In this document: piece by piece, positions 1 to 9,797 of the stretch
Position numbering within the stretch: position 1 is the first letter of the stretch
Layout: each line of letters opens with the position of its first letter
Made by a program: the position numbers and the translations under genes
The notes under the pieces: generated by a model
What the model was told of the DNA's origin: nothing
The model's database searches: none
What the model saw: the letters and a program-made list of their open reading frames with translations, nothing else
Assembly: GCA_020746835.1 (NCBI GenBank)
Contig: JAGPNK010000012.1
Location: 992,001 to 1,056,000, forward strand
DNA: 64,000 nucleotides
Reading direction: 5' to 3'
DNA from: Stachybotrys elegans
Lineage: Eukaryota; Ascomycota; Sordariomycetes; Hypocreales; Stachybotryaceae

Positions 1-1075
1 CCGCTCTCATCTTATTCATGACATATGAAATGGTCATCTTTCTCTCAAAATCCAAGATGCATATTGATCCACCCCAACCACCCCAGAGGGCAACACGGCC
101 AGGTGGTAGCCAGTCAATGCCTGTTTCACCATCCCCGCGAAGAGCCAGGCCCATTCCCCAGCGGAGGTACAAGCCACTGAACATGTCCGTGCCTCGAGTC
201 TGCTCTTGAAATATGGAATCTGCAGTCTCCTTGGAGAGGACTTCTGTCTTGGCACCACGACCGGCAAGCGTGACATTGGACAGGAGCTTAACACATCCCG
301 CAGCGTTTCCATGTCCGTTGGCAGCGCCAATCTCGGACCGTCTCCAAGTCTCTGTCTGAGCGAATTCTGGTAACGGTAGAGGGTTCAAGAGCTTTATAAC
401 AAAAGAGTCGGCAGGGATTGGCGGGATATCAAGACTGGGTGGCGGGATCATGTCCGACACGCGAGGCCAGTCTTCTTCCTTGCAGCCGATTTGCACATCT
501 GCTCCAGTAGGCGCCGCAAGTTCTTTCGCGACAAATTCGCCCAAGGTCTGGCCAGTAACCCGCCGCACGACTTCGCCAATCAGATGACCATATACCCAAG
601 TGTGGTAGGTGGACATTGTGCCCGGCTCCCAGAACGGTGCCTGGGCCGCCAGAGCCGCGGTGGCCTTGGGCACGTCGCACATTTCCTCGTACGAGATGGG
701 CGCTTCCCAGCCCGCCACTCCCGAGCTGTGGGATAGCAGATGTCTTATTTCGATATTTTCCTTGCCGTTGGCGGCAAACTCCGGCCAGAACTTGGCAACC
801 TTGTCGGTGTAGGAGACGAGACCGCGATCTACCAGCTTCAGCATCGCCATGGCCGTGACGACTTTGGTGCAAGAGTACATGTTGACGATGGTATCTTGAG
901 TCCAGGGCTTGGTCTGAGTGTTGTCGGCATATCCTCCGTACAGATTGACAACCTCCTTGCCATCTAGGTTGACGCATAGCGAGGCACCGTTTTCCTCGCC
1001 CGAAAGAATTAGTTTCTCAAATGCATTGCGAACGCCTTGGAACTGCTCGTCGCAGTTTCCACCTACGCGCGCCAT
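1..1075 (-). CDS. Beta-lactamase-family serine hydrolase (EstB/class C-like), 3' end outside window
   Basis: One uninterrupted frame runs from ATG at 1073-1075 (minus) to the left edge, giving 358 residues without a stop. The serine beta-lactamase/esterase signature is visible: S-C-T-K at residues 68-71 (nucleophile Ser68 and Lys71), a Tyr-His-Thr triad element at 157-159 in place of the usual YxN, and W-G-G-W-G-G-S near 331-337 in the position of the third conserved box. The last residues resemble the usual end of the family (about 380 aa), so only a short tail is probably missing. No signal peptide is visible, so it is likely intracellular. Family members hydrolyse esters or act as acyltransferases, and some sit in fungal secondary-metabolite clusters; the substrate here is unknown. 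The family call is firm, the function is not. Confidence 0.85.
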   Translation of the reverse strand, partial: MARVGGNCDEQFQGVRNAFEKLILSGEENGASLCVNLDGKEVVNLYGGYADNTQTKPWTQDTIVNMYSCTKVVTAMAMLKLVDRGLVSYTDKVAKFWPEFAANGKENIEIRHLLSHSSGVAGWEAPISYEEMCDVPKATAALAAQAPFWEPGTMSTYHTWVYGHLIGEVVRRVTGQTLGEFVAKELAAPTGADVQIGCKEEDWPRVSDMIPPPSLDIPPIPADSFVIKLLNPLPLPEFAQTETWRRSEIGAANGHGNAAGCVKLLSNVTLAGRGAKTEVLSKETADSIFQEQTRGTDMFSGLYLRWGMGLALRGDGETGIDWLPPGRVALWGGWGGSICILDFERKMTISYVMNKMRA

Positions 1076-2348
1076 GTTGGTGATTAGGATGAGATGTATG
1101 CAGTGAACCTTGCGGAACGAATAATTGCTCAGAGAAACAAGAGGGGTGCAACGAAGGTTTTAACACAAGAGCAGTACGGGGTATGGGGACTCGCTTGATG
1201 CACGGGCATCAGCTGGTCTGTTCACATCATCAGCTTGGAAACATCCCCGTCTCGCCCACCGAGCCCCGCTACCTATATGGAGATTGATGGGGGTCACGAC
1301 CAAACACCTGGGGAGATGCGCAGTCCGAGAATAGAAGATAGACGGCCATGAGGTTTACGACCACGATGTATGTCTGCGCGTACTAGATCACAACGTCTTG
1401 GAAGCATCAATACAACAGCGTCTGATCCTTGGTGGCTAGTCTCTGCTGTGTGGCACAGCAGCAAATCTCAATGCAGCCCACGTCAGCCACTGCTTGGAAT
1501 GGGCACAAAGACGAGGCGGGGCGGACTTGTAGACCAACATACGGCGCTACCGTTTGGGTTACATCAACGCGAGTCGAGTCAGATGTCTAGTCTCGTCTGT
1601 GAGTTAACCGAGGCACTACCATGACTCGGGCTCTCTCCAGATTGGGGCAAAGGGCAATGTTGATCATCCAACCATCACCGCCGACCCGCGCCCCCGGATC
1701 CATACGCCCACATAGCCCACATCGGGCTGGGTCTCTTACGTGCTTCAACAATTTCCCTTGTCTTCTTGACGGGCGCGACGTGGGATCGACGCTCATGGTA
1801 GTTGCAATGGTGGCGCTAAGCAGAGCAGGTGCCTCGCGTGGAGCAGTTTTGCAAAGACTGAAAGACACTGGCAGACATCGCTTGAGGCCTCGAGTAGCAT
1901 GTGTCAGGAAGGGCGGACAGAGAGACCGTCGGGAATAGCAGTCGGCCGCACATCGGGGAGATTTGCCAACGCAGGTATTTCTCTGCCGAGACTACCGTCG
2001 GAGGCTAGAAAGTGATTCGACGGCAGACAAACTAAATTCACAACTACTCCAGCTTGCAGGCATGTTAGCCATCCCTGTAGATTGTACTGTACGGGTAAAC
2101 TCTGTCGATTCACGCGCGGCCTAGGCGGCTTTCAACGGGAATCAAGAGGCAAATTTCAGCCACCCCCCTCTTCATGCCAATGTACGCTCCTTTATTAGCA
2201 CGAGAAGAAATATTTCCCTCCCTACAGAGTACATTTCTTGATAGAAAGGCACTGCCTCCAAAAACAACACGGTGATCATCTTCGGTGCCGTTGCTCCTCG
2301 TCCTGCCCAAGCCAACATCACTAAACGGCCGCCCTAAAGCCTCTCGCC
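1076..2348. other. Intergenic region
   Basis: About 1.27 kb between the divergent starts of the serine hydrolase (minus) and the O-methyltransferase (plus). The open frames here are short, overlapping on both strands and lack family motifs. It presumably holds both promoters. I see no clear TATA box or repeat. Confidence 0.5.
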
Positions 2349-3365
2349 ATGACGTCAAGGTCCATTGCCTCGTCGTCCGGGTCCTCGTCGCTTGTGTCGA
2401 ACCTGAAGTACGCTACTCCGCCCAGCTTCGTCAATGAGGCACAGCGCACGCTTCTGTACTTTCGCGCAGTCGATGCAGAGTCCCCAGAAAGCATTTTGGG
2501 CGATATCTACGCAAAGCAGCTGGTCAACACAATCCGCCTCGACATTGTCGATACCATGGGCCAAGATTTGCGCTTCGTCAGCTTCTGGTGTCTCAGGGCC
2601 AAGAGGATTGATCTCTGGTGTCATGAATTCATCACTGAGCACCCAGACTGCATGGTCGTAAACCTGAGCTGTGGGTTGGACACGCGAATCCAGCGGCTCA
2701 GACCGCCCTCCTCCGTCCGATGGATCGACATAGATCATCTGGAAGTCATAGAATTCCGGAAGAAGGTGTTTCCCAACCCCGGCGGCGACTACAGCACCTT
2801 GGCAGTGGATATTTCCGAGGATGACACTTCCTGGATTTATTCGATTCCTAATAACAGACCAACCCTCGTCGTTGCGGAGAGCAACATGTTCTATCTGAAA
2901 CCAGAGGTGGCCAAGAGCATCTTCTACACCATTGCGGAACACTTTTCCTATGGCCAAATTGTTTTTGATGTCCTCGGATCCTTCTGCGCAGCCCTCATCA
3001 ATATGAAGATGGTCCCAGTCCAAAAGAAGACAGGAATGAAGATTCTCTGGCCAGTCGACGATCCTCACAAAGTCGCGACAATCCATCCCAAGATCAGATT
3101 CATAGATGAGATGAGATACTCGCAAGACATGCCCCCGTGGTTTGGAGAGTTCAGGACAAAGATACTCAAGCGATTGCCCGGTTACCGGAACTTGGGCAGA
3201 GTCATCTTGCTGGGTTTCGAGGAGCAGAGTCGGAATAAGTCGGGGGGTGAAGTGCCAATGTATCCCGAATCAGTGTACGCCATGTCAACTACGACAGACC
3301 CGGACTACTTGCCGGACATGGCCGAAGGGTTGAGTCGGGTATCAACTGTGCAGCGGATGCCTTAG
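2349..3365 (+). CDS. LCM/TcmP-type SAM-dependent O-methyltransferase
   Basis: Intronless frame of 338 residues starting at ATG 2349 and ending with TAG at 3363-3365. It matches the leucine carboxyl methyltransferase superfamily, and within it the TcmP-like branch that O-methylates polyketides or other small molecules. Visible landmarks are the SAM-binding motif V-V-N-L-S-C-G-L-D-T-R around residues 103-113, the acidic motif W-I-D-I-D-H near 124-129, and V-V-A-E-S-N-M-F-Y-L-K about residues 175-185, a family hallmark. No signal peptide or membrane segment is seen. It lies between a serine hydrolase and an MFS transporter and 6.5 kb from a halogenase-like gene, so a role in specialised metabolism is plausible. 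A protein methyltransferase role (as PPM1/PPM2) is less likely given the length and context. Confidence 0.85.
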   Translation: MTSRSIASSSGSSSLVSNLKYATPPSFVNEAQRTLLYFRAVDAESPESILGDIYAKQLVNTIRLDIVDTMGQDLRFVSFWCLRAKRIDLWCHEFITEHPDCMVVNLSCGLDTRIQRLRPPSSVRWIDIDHLEVIEFRKKVFPNPGGDYSTLAVDISEDDTSWIYSIPNNRPTLVVAESNMFYLKPEVAKSIFYTIAEHFSYGQIVFDVLGSFCAALINMKMVPVQKKTGMKILWPVDDPHKVATIHPKIRFIDEMRYSQDMPPWFGEFRTKILKRLPGYRNLGRVILLGFEEQSRNKSGGEVPMYPESVYAMSTTTDPDYLPDMAEGLSRVSTVQRMP

Positions 3366-3937
3366 TGTATCTTGTGTATTGAATAATGAATGGATGAAGT
3401 ATTATAACTGTGTTCTTCGCAATGTCAGCCTCCTACTTCGGACCAAGTGTTTTTGAGGAGTATCCTTTGTTCGTCTATCCCTTTGAGTGTGCGAAAGCAG
3501 CAAGCATGTATTTGCCCTATATCTACTGAATCAGCCCCTATATACACAGAAGCTATACTGTTGCTGGCCTAGCTAGAGCGTTGAAGAGATACCAAGTTAG
3601 TACCTAAGGATACTTAGTATTAAGGTTAGCTATAGTAAGAAGAATAGGTATCTCTCTCTCTTCTACTGGTTATTGGCTAATATCCCTGTTAGTAACCAGC
3701 TTGCTGCTTTCGCACACTCAAAGGGATATTCTCAACCCCACCAAGCTTCAGGCTGCATTTTTGTCATTGTACCGTAGAACTATTTTAACAATCCCAAGAA
3801 TTCCCATACCTAAAAATATAGGAACAGTGGAGGCAAACACACGAACCCTGTATGTATTGGCAATAATATGGGAAGGAAATCTGGGGATCCAGTAGCCAGA
3901 TCATTGCAATCTTGTCTCGTAACGAGAAAACCTCTCC
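3366..3937. other. Intergenic region between convergent genes, containing a MITE
   Basis: Lies between the convergent stops of the O-methyltransferase and the MFS transporter. Most of it is the 249-bp inverted-repeat element at 3478-3726. The rest is AT-rich and non-coding. Confidence 0.6.
3478..3726. mobile_element. MITE copy 1, Tc1/mariner-like (TA target site)
   Basis: A 249-bp non-coding element with near-perfect terminal inverted repeats of about 28 bp. The left end reads TCCCTTTGAGTGTGCGAAAG and the right end is its reverse complement, followed by TA. TA dinucleotides at 3476-3477 and 3727-3728 form the expected target duplication. It has no transposase frame, so it would be non-autonomous. 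Related termini occur at 13188 and at 34064-34303. A TA target duplication is known for Tc1/mariner/pogo-type elements such as Fot1; assignment to that superfamily is inference. Confidence 0.8.
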
Positions 3938-5498
3938 CTAGTAGCGGTAACGAAACCCAACAGTGTTCCAATCTGTGATGTCGTAATAATTCTCCTCCCG
4001 GAGTTGATCCCGCTCCCTCATGCTTGGGTCAGCTCGTGGGGAGGCTTTATCGGTCACGAGGTTGTCGCCAGTGACCGGAGCGGGACCGCCCTCCAAGCCT
4101 TCACTCTGTTCACGCTTCCGGTTTTGCCACTGAAGGTATACACGCAGTGTCATTGCGAAAACAACCACAAGTGAATAGCATACCATGATGGTTCGGAATG
4201 CCGTGTTATACGTCGGAGCTTCGGAGGCTCGGAAGAAATGGGGTCCTGAAATATTGCCAGCACAGTATGCAAAGAAGACAAGCGCTGATACAGTCATCTT
4301 CTTGGTAACGCCGCGATAGTTAGATTGGACAAGAGATAGGTTAAGCGGCATTGCGCCTGGCCCGCTCGCTAAGAGGAAGTATGCGAACAGGTGAACTCCA
4401 TCAGGGCTTATGCTGTCTCGGCGATAGATCATGGCGGAGCCAATGATACAAGGCGAGACAACACAAACAATAAGGATACAGTTCATTGTGCGGTATCGCC
4501 CTGCGAGCCAGCCTGTCCCAGCAATTACACTTGCTGCCAGCAACGAATAAGGGATGTTGATTAGGGTTGACTGCAAGCTTGTGAAGCCAAAAGAGCGGAT
4601 GATGAGATTGGCAAAGTTTTGAGTGCCGCCATTCGGAATCTGAGTCGCGAACTCAAGTGCAAAAATGAGCCACGTCTTGGGATCGATGAGACACTCCTTG
4701 ACTTGGTCCAACTGCCACCGAGTCTTTTCTGTGCTGCCAGTACCCGCGATGACGACCCGGTCAGCGGCATAGCGGCGTTCTTCTTCAGTGAGGAATCGTG
4801 CAGTCGAAATACGATCAGGCAAAAAGGCAAAAATGACGAATGCCCAGACAAAGGTTCCGATGCCGAGGATCATGTACATGGCGCGCCATGGACCGACAAC
4901 GTTGTTGGGGCTAATGTGGCCGACACCAAACGCCATGAGGCTGGCAACCAGTCCACCGATAGAGTTGCCGGCAAACCAGATGCCAGTCCGAACAGGAATC
5001 TCATCGCGAGTGTACCACGTTGACGTGAGAAACATGAATGCTGGGGTCAAGGTGGCCTCGGCAACACCCAGCAGGAAGCGTACAGCCAGTAGGCCACCGT
5101 AGCTTGTGCAAGCTGCTGTTGCTGCCACAACAGTACCCCAGAAGATGCCATTGACACCAAGATACTTGGCAACAGGCAGGCGAGCAATGAGAATTGACGT
5201 CGGGTATGACCACGCAAAAAAGCCGAAGTAGAACATGCTAGAGACCCAGCTATACTGTTGCCCCATCAAGTTCTGTGGAAAGGTTAAGAGGACGCCACAA
5301 TAGTTTGGAGCTGGAAACACTTGCATTGTCTTCCCGCAATCCAAAGACGGAGGCACTTGACAGGATGGTTCGGTCCATAAAGTTGAACATGTAGGTGACG
5401 AATAGGATGGGTATCACGAATCGGTCGATCTTCCTAACAACGCGCTTCTCCATACCATCGTCGAGCTGACGGTGCTGATCTTCGTTGATGGGGGCCAT
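3938..5498 (-). CDS. MFS transporter, Dal5/ACS-type anion:cation symporter
   Basis: Two exons, 5325-5498 and 3938-5272, encode 502 residues with the multi-helix pattern of the major facilitator superfamily. The opening region (F-N-F-M-D-R-T at the end of helix 1), the G-Q-Q-Y-S-W-V element and the loop R-F-L-L-G-V-A-E-A-T are typical of the anion:cation symporter family (allantoate, nicotinate, pantothenate and similar carboxylates). The 52-nt intron 5273-5324 has a GC donor (GCAAGT) and CAG acceptor. Only this junction restores the conserved R-E-D-N-N-L sequence; the nearby GT gives the wrong frame. The start is ATG 5496-5498, since the longer frame begins with GTG. The hydrophilic C-terminus is cytosolic. 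The transported substrate cannot be told. Confidence 0.88.
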
Positions 5499-6045
5499 GA
5501 TGGGCACAGTGACACCTCAGCTTCGGATAATGCGAAGGGCATTGCAAGTTCGGGGAATTGACGCGGGGTTGCGCCCTTTAATACAACAGAGCCGACAAAA
5601 GATGGGGCTGGTTATCTCAGGAATTTGCACTCCCTATCTTTGCCATTAAGAAGTGAACCGAAAACGTGGGTTGCATGGATCTTGATAATGCGAGTGCCAT
5701 CTCAAGCCAGCAATAAAGACGAAACTTAAAACATGTTAGGGATTGGCTGGCCGAAATAGCGCTTTAAGACCTTTATATAGCTAGCAATAACCTTAGCTAT
5801 GATTCCCGCAATAGCGATTGTCATCCACGCTTTTGCTCAATGGCCAGGCCGCTGGGTGCTGCTGCGACATGACCTTTTCTTGGCTGTCTGTGTCTTATCA
5901 TCTCGCTTGGCATTCACCGATGTACGACATGTATCCCAATGTAGCTTAGTGCAAGTCAACACTGTCATACCGAGTGGCTGACACAAAAGTTAGCCCTTTC
6001 CTTATTCTTCTCACCTTATCATGATCCTCCAAGCTTTCCACAGCA
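5499..6045. other. Intergenic region
   Basis: About 550 bp between the divergent MFS transporter and the phosphotransferase pseudogene. AT-rich stretches near 5690-5800 are consistent with promoter sequence. No repeat or RNA gene was recognised. Confidence 0.4.
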
Positions 6046-6915
6046 ATGGGACAATCCATAGGAGCCCTCCTCCCACTGAGGCTACGGCTTTGGTTTGGCA
6101 GGCTTTTATTTCGTCCCCGCGGCCCCACGACAATCCGAGTGAGCTGGCACCGCGTCATCAAGGGACCATGCGATCCTCCCGAGATAGAGGCTTTGCAATA
6201 TGTCGCTACGCACACCAGCATTCCAGTTCCTAGAGTCCACGCGGTTCACATTGACAAGAACAATTGTATCTATGTTGAGATGGAGTACATCCAAGGCGAT
6301 AATACCACATGGGGCCTCATGTCCAAACACCAGCGCGGAACCGTTGTTTCCTAACTCAAGGCGCACATCTCAGATCTCCGCGCTCTTGAACCGCTAAAAC
6401 AAGACCTGGTTGCGTCAGCTCTCCAAAACCCTGCATACGATTGTCGCATCGGAAGTCGGTTGATTGGGCCCATGGATCACGGAGAGTTTCACTCCTTGGC
6501 ACGCGCGAGTTTGCGAATGGAGGATGTTGCCCAGTTTTTGGGACCGGAAGTGGCGAAAGTACACGAGTCCTCGTATAAAACCCACTTTACACATGCAGAC
6601 TTGACTCCGAGGAATATAACTGTTCGTAACGGGCGAATGGTTTCCGTTATTGACTGGGAGTTCGCGGGGTGGTACCCAGAGTACTGGGAGTTTACTAAGG
6701 CTCATTACAACTTCTTTCTAGGTGAGGATTGGGAAGATTATCTTCGCTCTGCCATCCCTTGCTATGAGATAGAGCTCATCGCAGAAAGGGTATTGTGGGA
6801 GAGACTTCCGGAACCAGGTACGTCAACTACTTTATACCGCGATGGTGTTTCCTATAAGCGTCCAGGTTCCGGTCCTTCGAAGGTCTGGATGGAAGGCAGA
6901 GCAGGTCGGCAATAA
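6046..6915 (+). pseudogene. Aminoglycoside-phosphotransferase-like kinase (APH fold) with an in-frame stop
   Basis: The frame from ATG 6046 to TAA 6913-6915 gives a protein-kinase-like phosphotransferase of about 290 codons, interrupted once by TAA at 6352-6354. The catalytic loop T-H-A-D-L-T-P-R-N and the metal-binding V-I-D-W-E-F-A-G-W are intact downstream and in the same frame. An upstream P-P-E-I-E-A-L and M-E-Y-I segment matches the N-lobe. Family members usually have Gln at the stop position, so CAA to TAA is the simplest reading. The only GT-AG pair spanning the stop would remove 18 nt, too short for an intron. A possible 48-nt in-frame intron lies at 6818-6865. Such proteins phosphorylate small hydroxylated substrates; here it is probably inactive, unless the stop is a sequencing error. 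Confidence 0.75.
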
Positions 6916-7839
6916 ATGGATCTATGGTCTCGAGTTCGATTCGGACTGGAAATGGCAGAGTACGGGCGATAGCGGGCCGATATCTTCGTATTATCACAGA
7001 CCAAAAGATGTGAATAATGTGGGGGACTTGAAGCGCGCTGAAAGAAAGAAATACCCGTTCCAATGACTCCCCCTTAGCTTCTTAGGTTGTATACACGGGG
7101 GATGCTATTGTGTGGAACTCTCGTCCAAGGCTACGAGCAAAGTCCGTGACGGTTCATCTCTTGAGAGAAAACAAGAAGGACAAACAACAACAGGAGGCTA
7201 CAGGATGCCCTGGATGATGGCATATGCCGATGGCAGGATGAAGGGTGCCCATTCATGACAACCCCCGATGCTGAGTTACAAGGTTTGATCTTTGGATTGA
7301 AACATGCCGTTGTATGTTCCCACATATCGTGCATGGGAATTTTATAATATATTTGGCATTCCCCTGTATTATGTGATAGTAGTTCTGGTTTTAATTCGGC
7401 TAATAAGGGAGGCCGTAGCCACAAGCTTTTCTCAATCGAATTTTCTAACCAATTGTTATCTATTGATTTGATATCGTCTTTATCGTCAGAGGGGGCCTCC
7501 TCGAAGTCACTGGTCTGTATCCCATTGGGGCACACGAACGGGAAATCCCACATAAGGGAGGCTGTATTGGTCGAGCTAGCGAAACACCTCTGTTTTATTC
7601 CATATCTGGGCAACCTACTCTATTGATTGATGAGCCTAGATCCTCAATGATCTTTGCCTATTGATGCAGACGCATTTCTGTACAGGATAAGCCACAGTCG
7701 CTCAGCTGGCATCGATTTAGCGCCAAGAACCAGCCACGCAATGCTCACGTGAAATATTTTCTCCTGCCCCTCTATAGGAACTCTCCTATTCCGTACAGCC
7801 CCATCGACCCGACACAGTCTGCCTGCGTGGTAAATCATC
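6916..7839. other. Intergenic region with an ankyrin-gene tail fragment
   Basis: Between the phosphotransferase pseudogene and the antiporter start. The only recognisable content is the 127-bp fragment at 7424-7550. The surrounding minus-strand frame (7131-7613) continues past it without family similarity and is probably not a gene. Confidence 0.5.
7424..7550 (-). pseudogene. Fragment A of an ankyrin-gene C-terminus
   Basis: Read on the minus strand this encodes W-D-F-P-F-V-C-P-N-G-I-Q-T-S-D followed by an acidic tail. It matches the last coding bases of the Clr5-ankyrin gene at 32782-32838 (W-D-F-M-F-E-Y-P-N-E-I-Q-T-S-D) and, over its full 127 bp, fragment B at 9627-9753 in inverted orientation. 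No ankyrin repeats precede it, so it is an isolated gene tail. The match to B has 10 differences, all transitions by my count. Confidence 0.7.
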
Positions 7840-9624
7840 ATGGAAGCCTCGCTAGCATATCACGAGCCTGGGGTGGTGACAATCCTTACACAATCTTCCT
7901 TCCTCCTGTTGCTCAACGTGGGCAACTTCGTACTGGACCATGGCCTGTACTGCGGACTTTTAGGTCAAGTCTTCTTGGGCGTAGCCTTTGGCACGCCTGG
8001 TGCCAAATGGCTCGGCACTGAGGCCGAGCACGTCATTGTCCAACTGGGCTATCTCGGACTGCTGCTCCTTGTGTATGAAGGTCAGAACCAATACATTACG
8101 ATGCTTGTGGGATTTGTTCTGACGAATTCTTACAGGAGGCCTCTCGACCTCTCTACGGTCCCTGAAAGCCAATGTATGGCTCTCTTTATGCGTTGCTGTG
8201 ACCGGAATTGCCCTACCGATGGGGCTTTCTTTCGTGCTGCAAAGTCTTACCGGCGCAACACCTCTTCAAGCGTTCGCAGCAGGCGCCGCGCTGTGTTCGA
8301 CAAGCCTAGGCACCACTTTCACTGTCCTTGGTTCCAGCGGGCTGATCAACAGTAGGCTTGGCGTGGTTCTAACTAGTGCTGCGATGATGGATGACGTCGT
8401 GGGCCTCGTTATGGTCCAGATCATTTCGAATTTAGGAGGATCTAATTCGAGCATCAGCGCAGTTACCGCCGTTCGACCCTTAGCAGTGTCTGTCGCCTTT
8501 GCTTTATGCGCTCCGATTATTTGCTTCTTCATTGTTAGGCCAATAACACTATGGCTTAATGGAAAGCGAGTCAAATCCCCCACTGGAAAACTCAGCCAGC
8601 TTCTCGCCAAGTCCAACACAGCATGGATTATCCATACACTTGTCTTGGTCGGTTCCATTGCTGGATCGACCTATGCCGGTACCTCTAACCTTTTTGCATC
8701 TTACATCGCAGGCGCGTGCATCAGCTGGTGGGACGCCGAGGTGCCTCATCCAGTACTGGAGGCCACAGTGTCCACCTCTGAACCCGCGCAAGCTGCGGAT
8801 TCATCCAATGGAGAGCCACAGAGCGCTCCCGGGCCGGTGATACAGACCAGACGAGAGCCACGTTTTCCAGGACTTGACACCTTTGAAAAGTACTACAAGC
8901 AACCCCTGGATCGAATTTTGAGGCCATTCTTTTTCGTACGTACAGTACATCTCCACCATGTTACAGCTACTATTGACACAGTTAGGCATCAATCGGGTTT
9001 TCCATTCCCATCACTGAGATGTTCAGTGGCCCTATCGTTTGGAAGGGATTGGTATATACTGTTCTTATGGCCCTTGGCAAGCTTGCATGCGGTGTGTGGC
9101 TCCTTCGCCTCCCGACAATGCCTAGAGCATTTGCCAAAGTACCCTATGTGCTGAAGTTATCCAACCTTCATGTTCCACATTTCTGGGGCCAGGGCAAAAG
9201 AAAGCCTTCGCCGCCGCCGGCCACGGACGCTGCGGCCCAGTCCATTGCTTCTCCTGAAGTTCACACATCAGCAAGGTTGCAGGAGTATGCACAAGGCACA
9301 ATAGCTCACTCTGATCCCACCGAGATCAAACCTCGGTCCTTATACCCTGCCTCAATTCTAGGATGCGCCATGACTGCCCGTGGAGAAATTGGATTTCTGA
9401 TCTCCTCGATCGCTGAGAGCAACGGAGTTTATTCCCTGTCGCAGCCGACAGGTAGAAGCTCAGATAACTTCCTTGTTGTTACTTGGGCCATTATGCTCTG
9501 TACTATCCTAGGACCACTTGCAGTGGGACTTCTTGTGAGGAGGATGAAGCAGCTGCAGCAAGGCGTGGAAAAGCAGGGACGTATTGTACGTGGAGACGTG
9601 CTTGGAGTATGGGGACTTTCCTAA
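7840..9624 (+). CDS. Monovalent cation:proton antiporter (Na+/H+ exchanger family, CPA type)
   Basis: Three exons (7840-8080, 8136-8935, 8986-9624) join in frame to 559 residues. The introns are 55 nt (8081-8135, GTCAGA...ACAG) and 50 nt (8936-8985, GTACGT...TTAG). The N-terminal half is a run of membrane helices with L-L-V-Y-E-G-G-L-S-T-S, typical of the Na+/H+ exchanger domain, and the paired acidic residues Asp166-Asp167 in M-M-D-D-V-V-G-L-V where antiporters carry their ion-binding aspartates. A long hydrophilic loop follows residue 265, and the C-terminal part has A-M-T-A-R-G-E-I-G-F, also conserved in the family. It likely exchanges Na+ or K+ for H+. The gene ends two bases before ankyrin-tail fragment B, and an inverted copy lies 290 bp upstream of its start, so the gene sits inside an inverted repeat. 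Confidence 0.88.
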
Positions 9625-9626
9625 TA

Positions 9627-9753
9627 TAGGATTTCCCATTCGTGTGCCCCAATAGGATACAGACCAGCGACTTTGAGGAGGCCCCCTCTGACGATAGAGA
9701 CGATATCAGATCAATAGATGACAGTTGGTTAGAAAACTCGATTGAGAAAAGCT
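9627..9753 (+). pseudogene. Fragment B of an ankyrin-gene C-terminus
   Basis: Plus-strand counterpart of the fragment at 7424-7550, in opposite orientation, about 92% identical by eye. It encodes P-N-R-I-Q-T-S-D-F-E-E-A-P and a tail ending E-N-S-I-E-K-S. It begins immediately after the antiporter stop codon (9622-9624) and is followed by the 3' end of the halogenase-like gene. An in-frame TAG lies at its first bases where A has TGG. Confidence 0.7.
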
Positions 9754-9797
9754 CGACACTGTAGTGGTTGGGGATGTTCTCAGTATTGCAGCCATCC

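Noticed and set aside
2355..3125. 256-codon frame antisense to the O-methyltransferase
   Set aside because: Complete overlap with a well-supported gene and no motif of its own.
6335..6360. Intron removing the stop in the phosphotransferase gene
   Set aside because: The only GT...AG pair spanning the stop would be an 18-nt intron, far too short, and removing it would delete normal domain sequence.
7131..7613. 160-codon minus-strand frame as a gene
   Set aside because: Only the 127-bp ankyrin-tail fragment is recognisable; the rest looks random.
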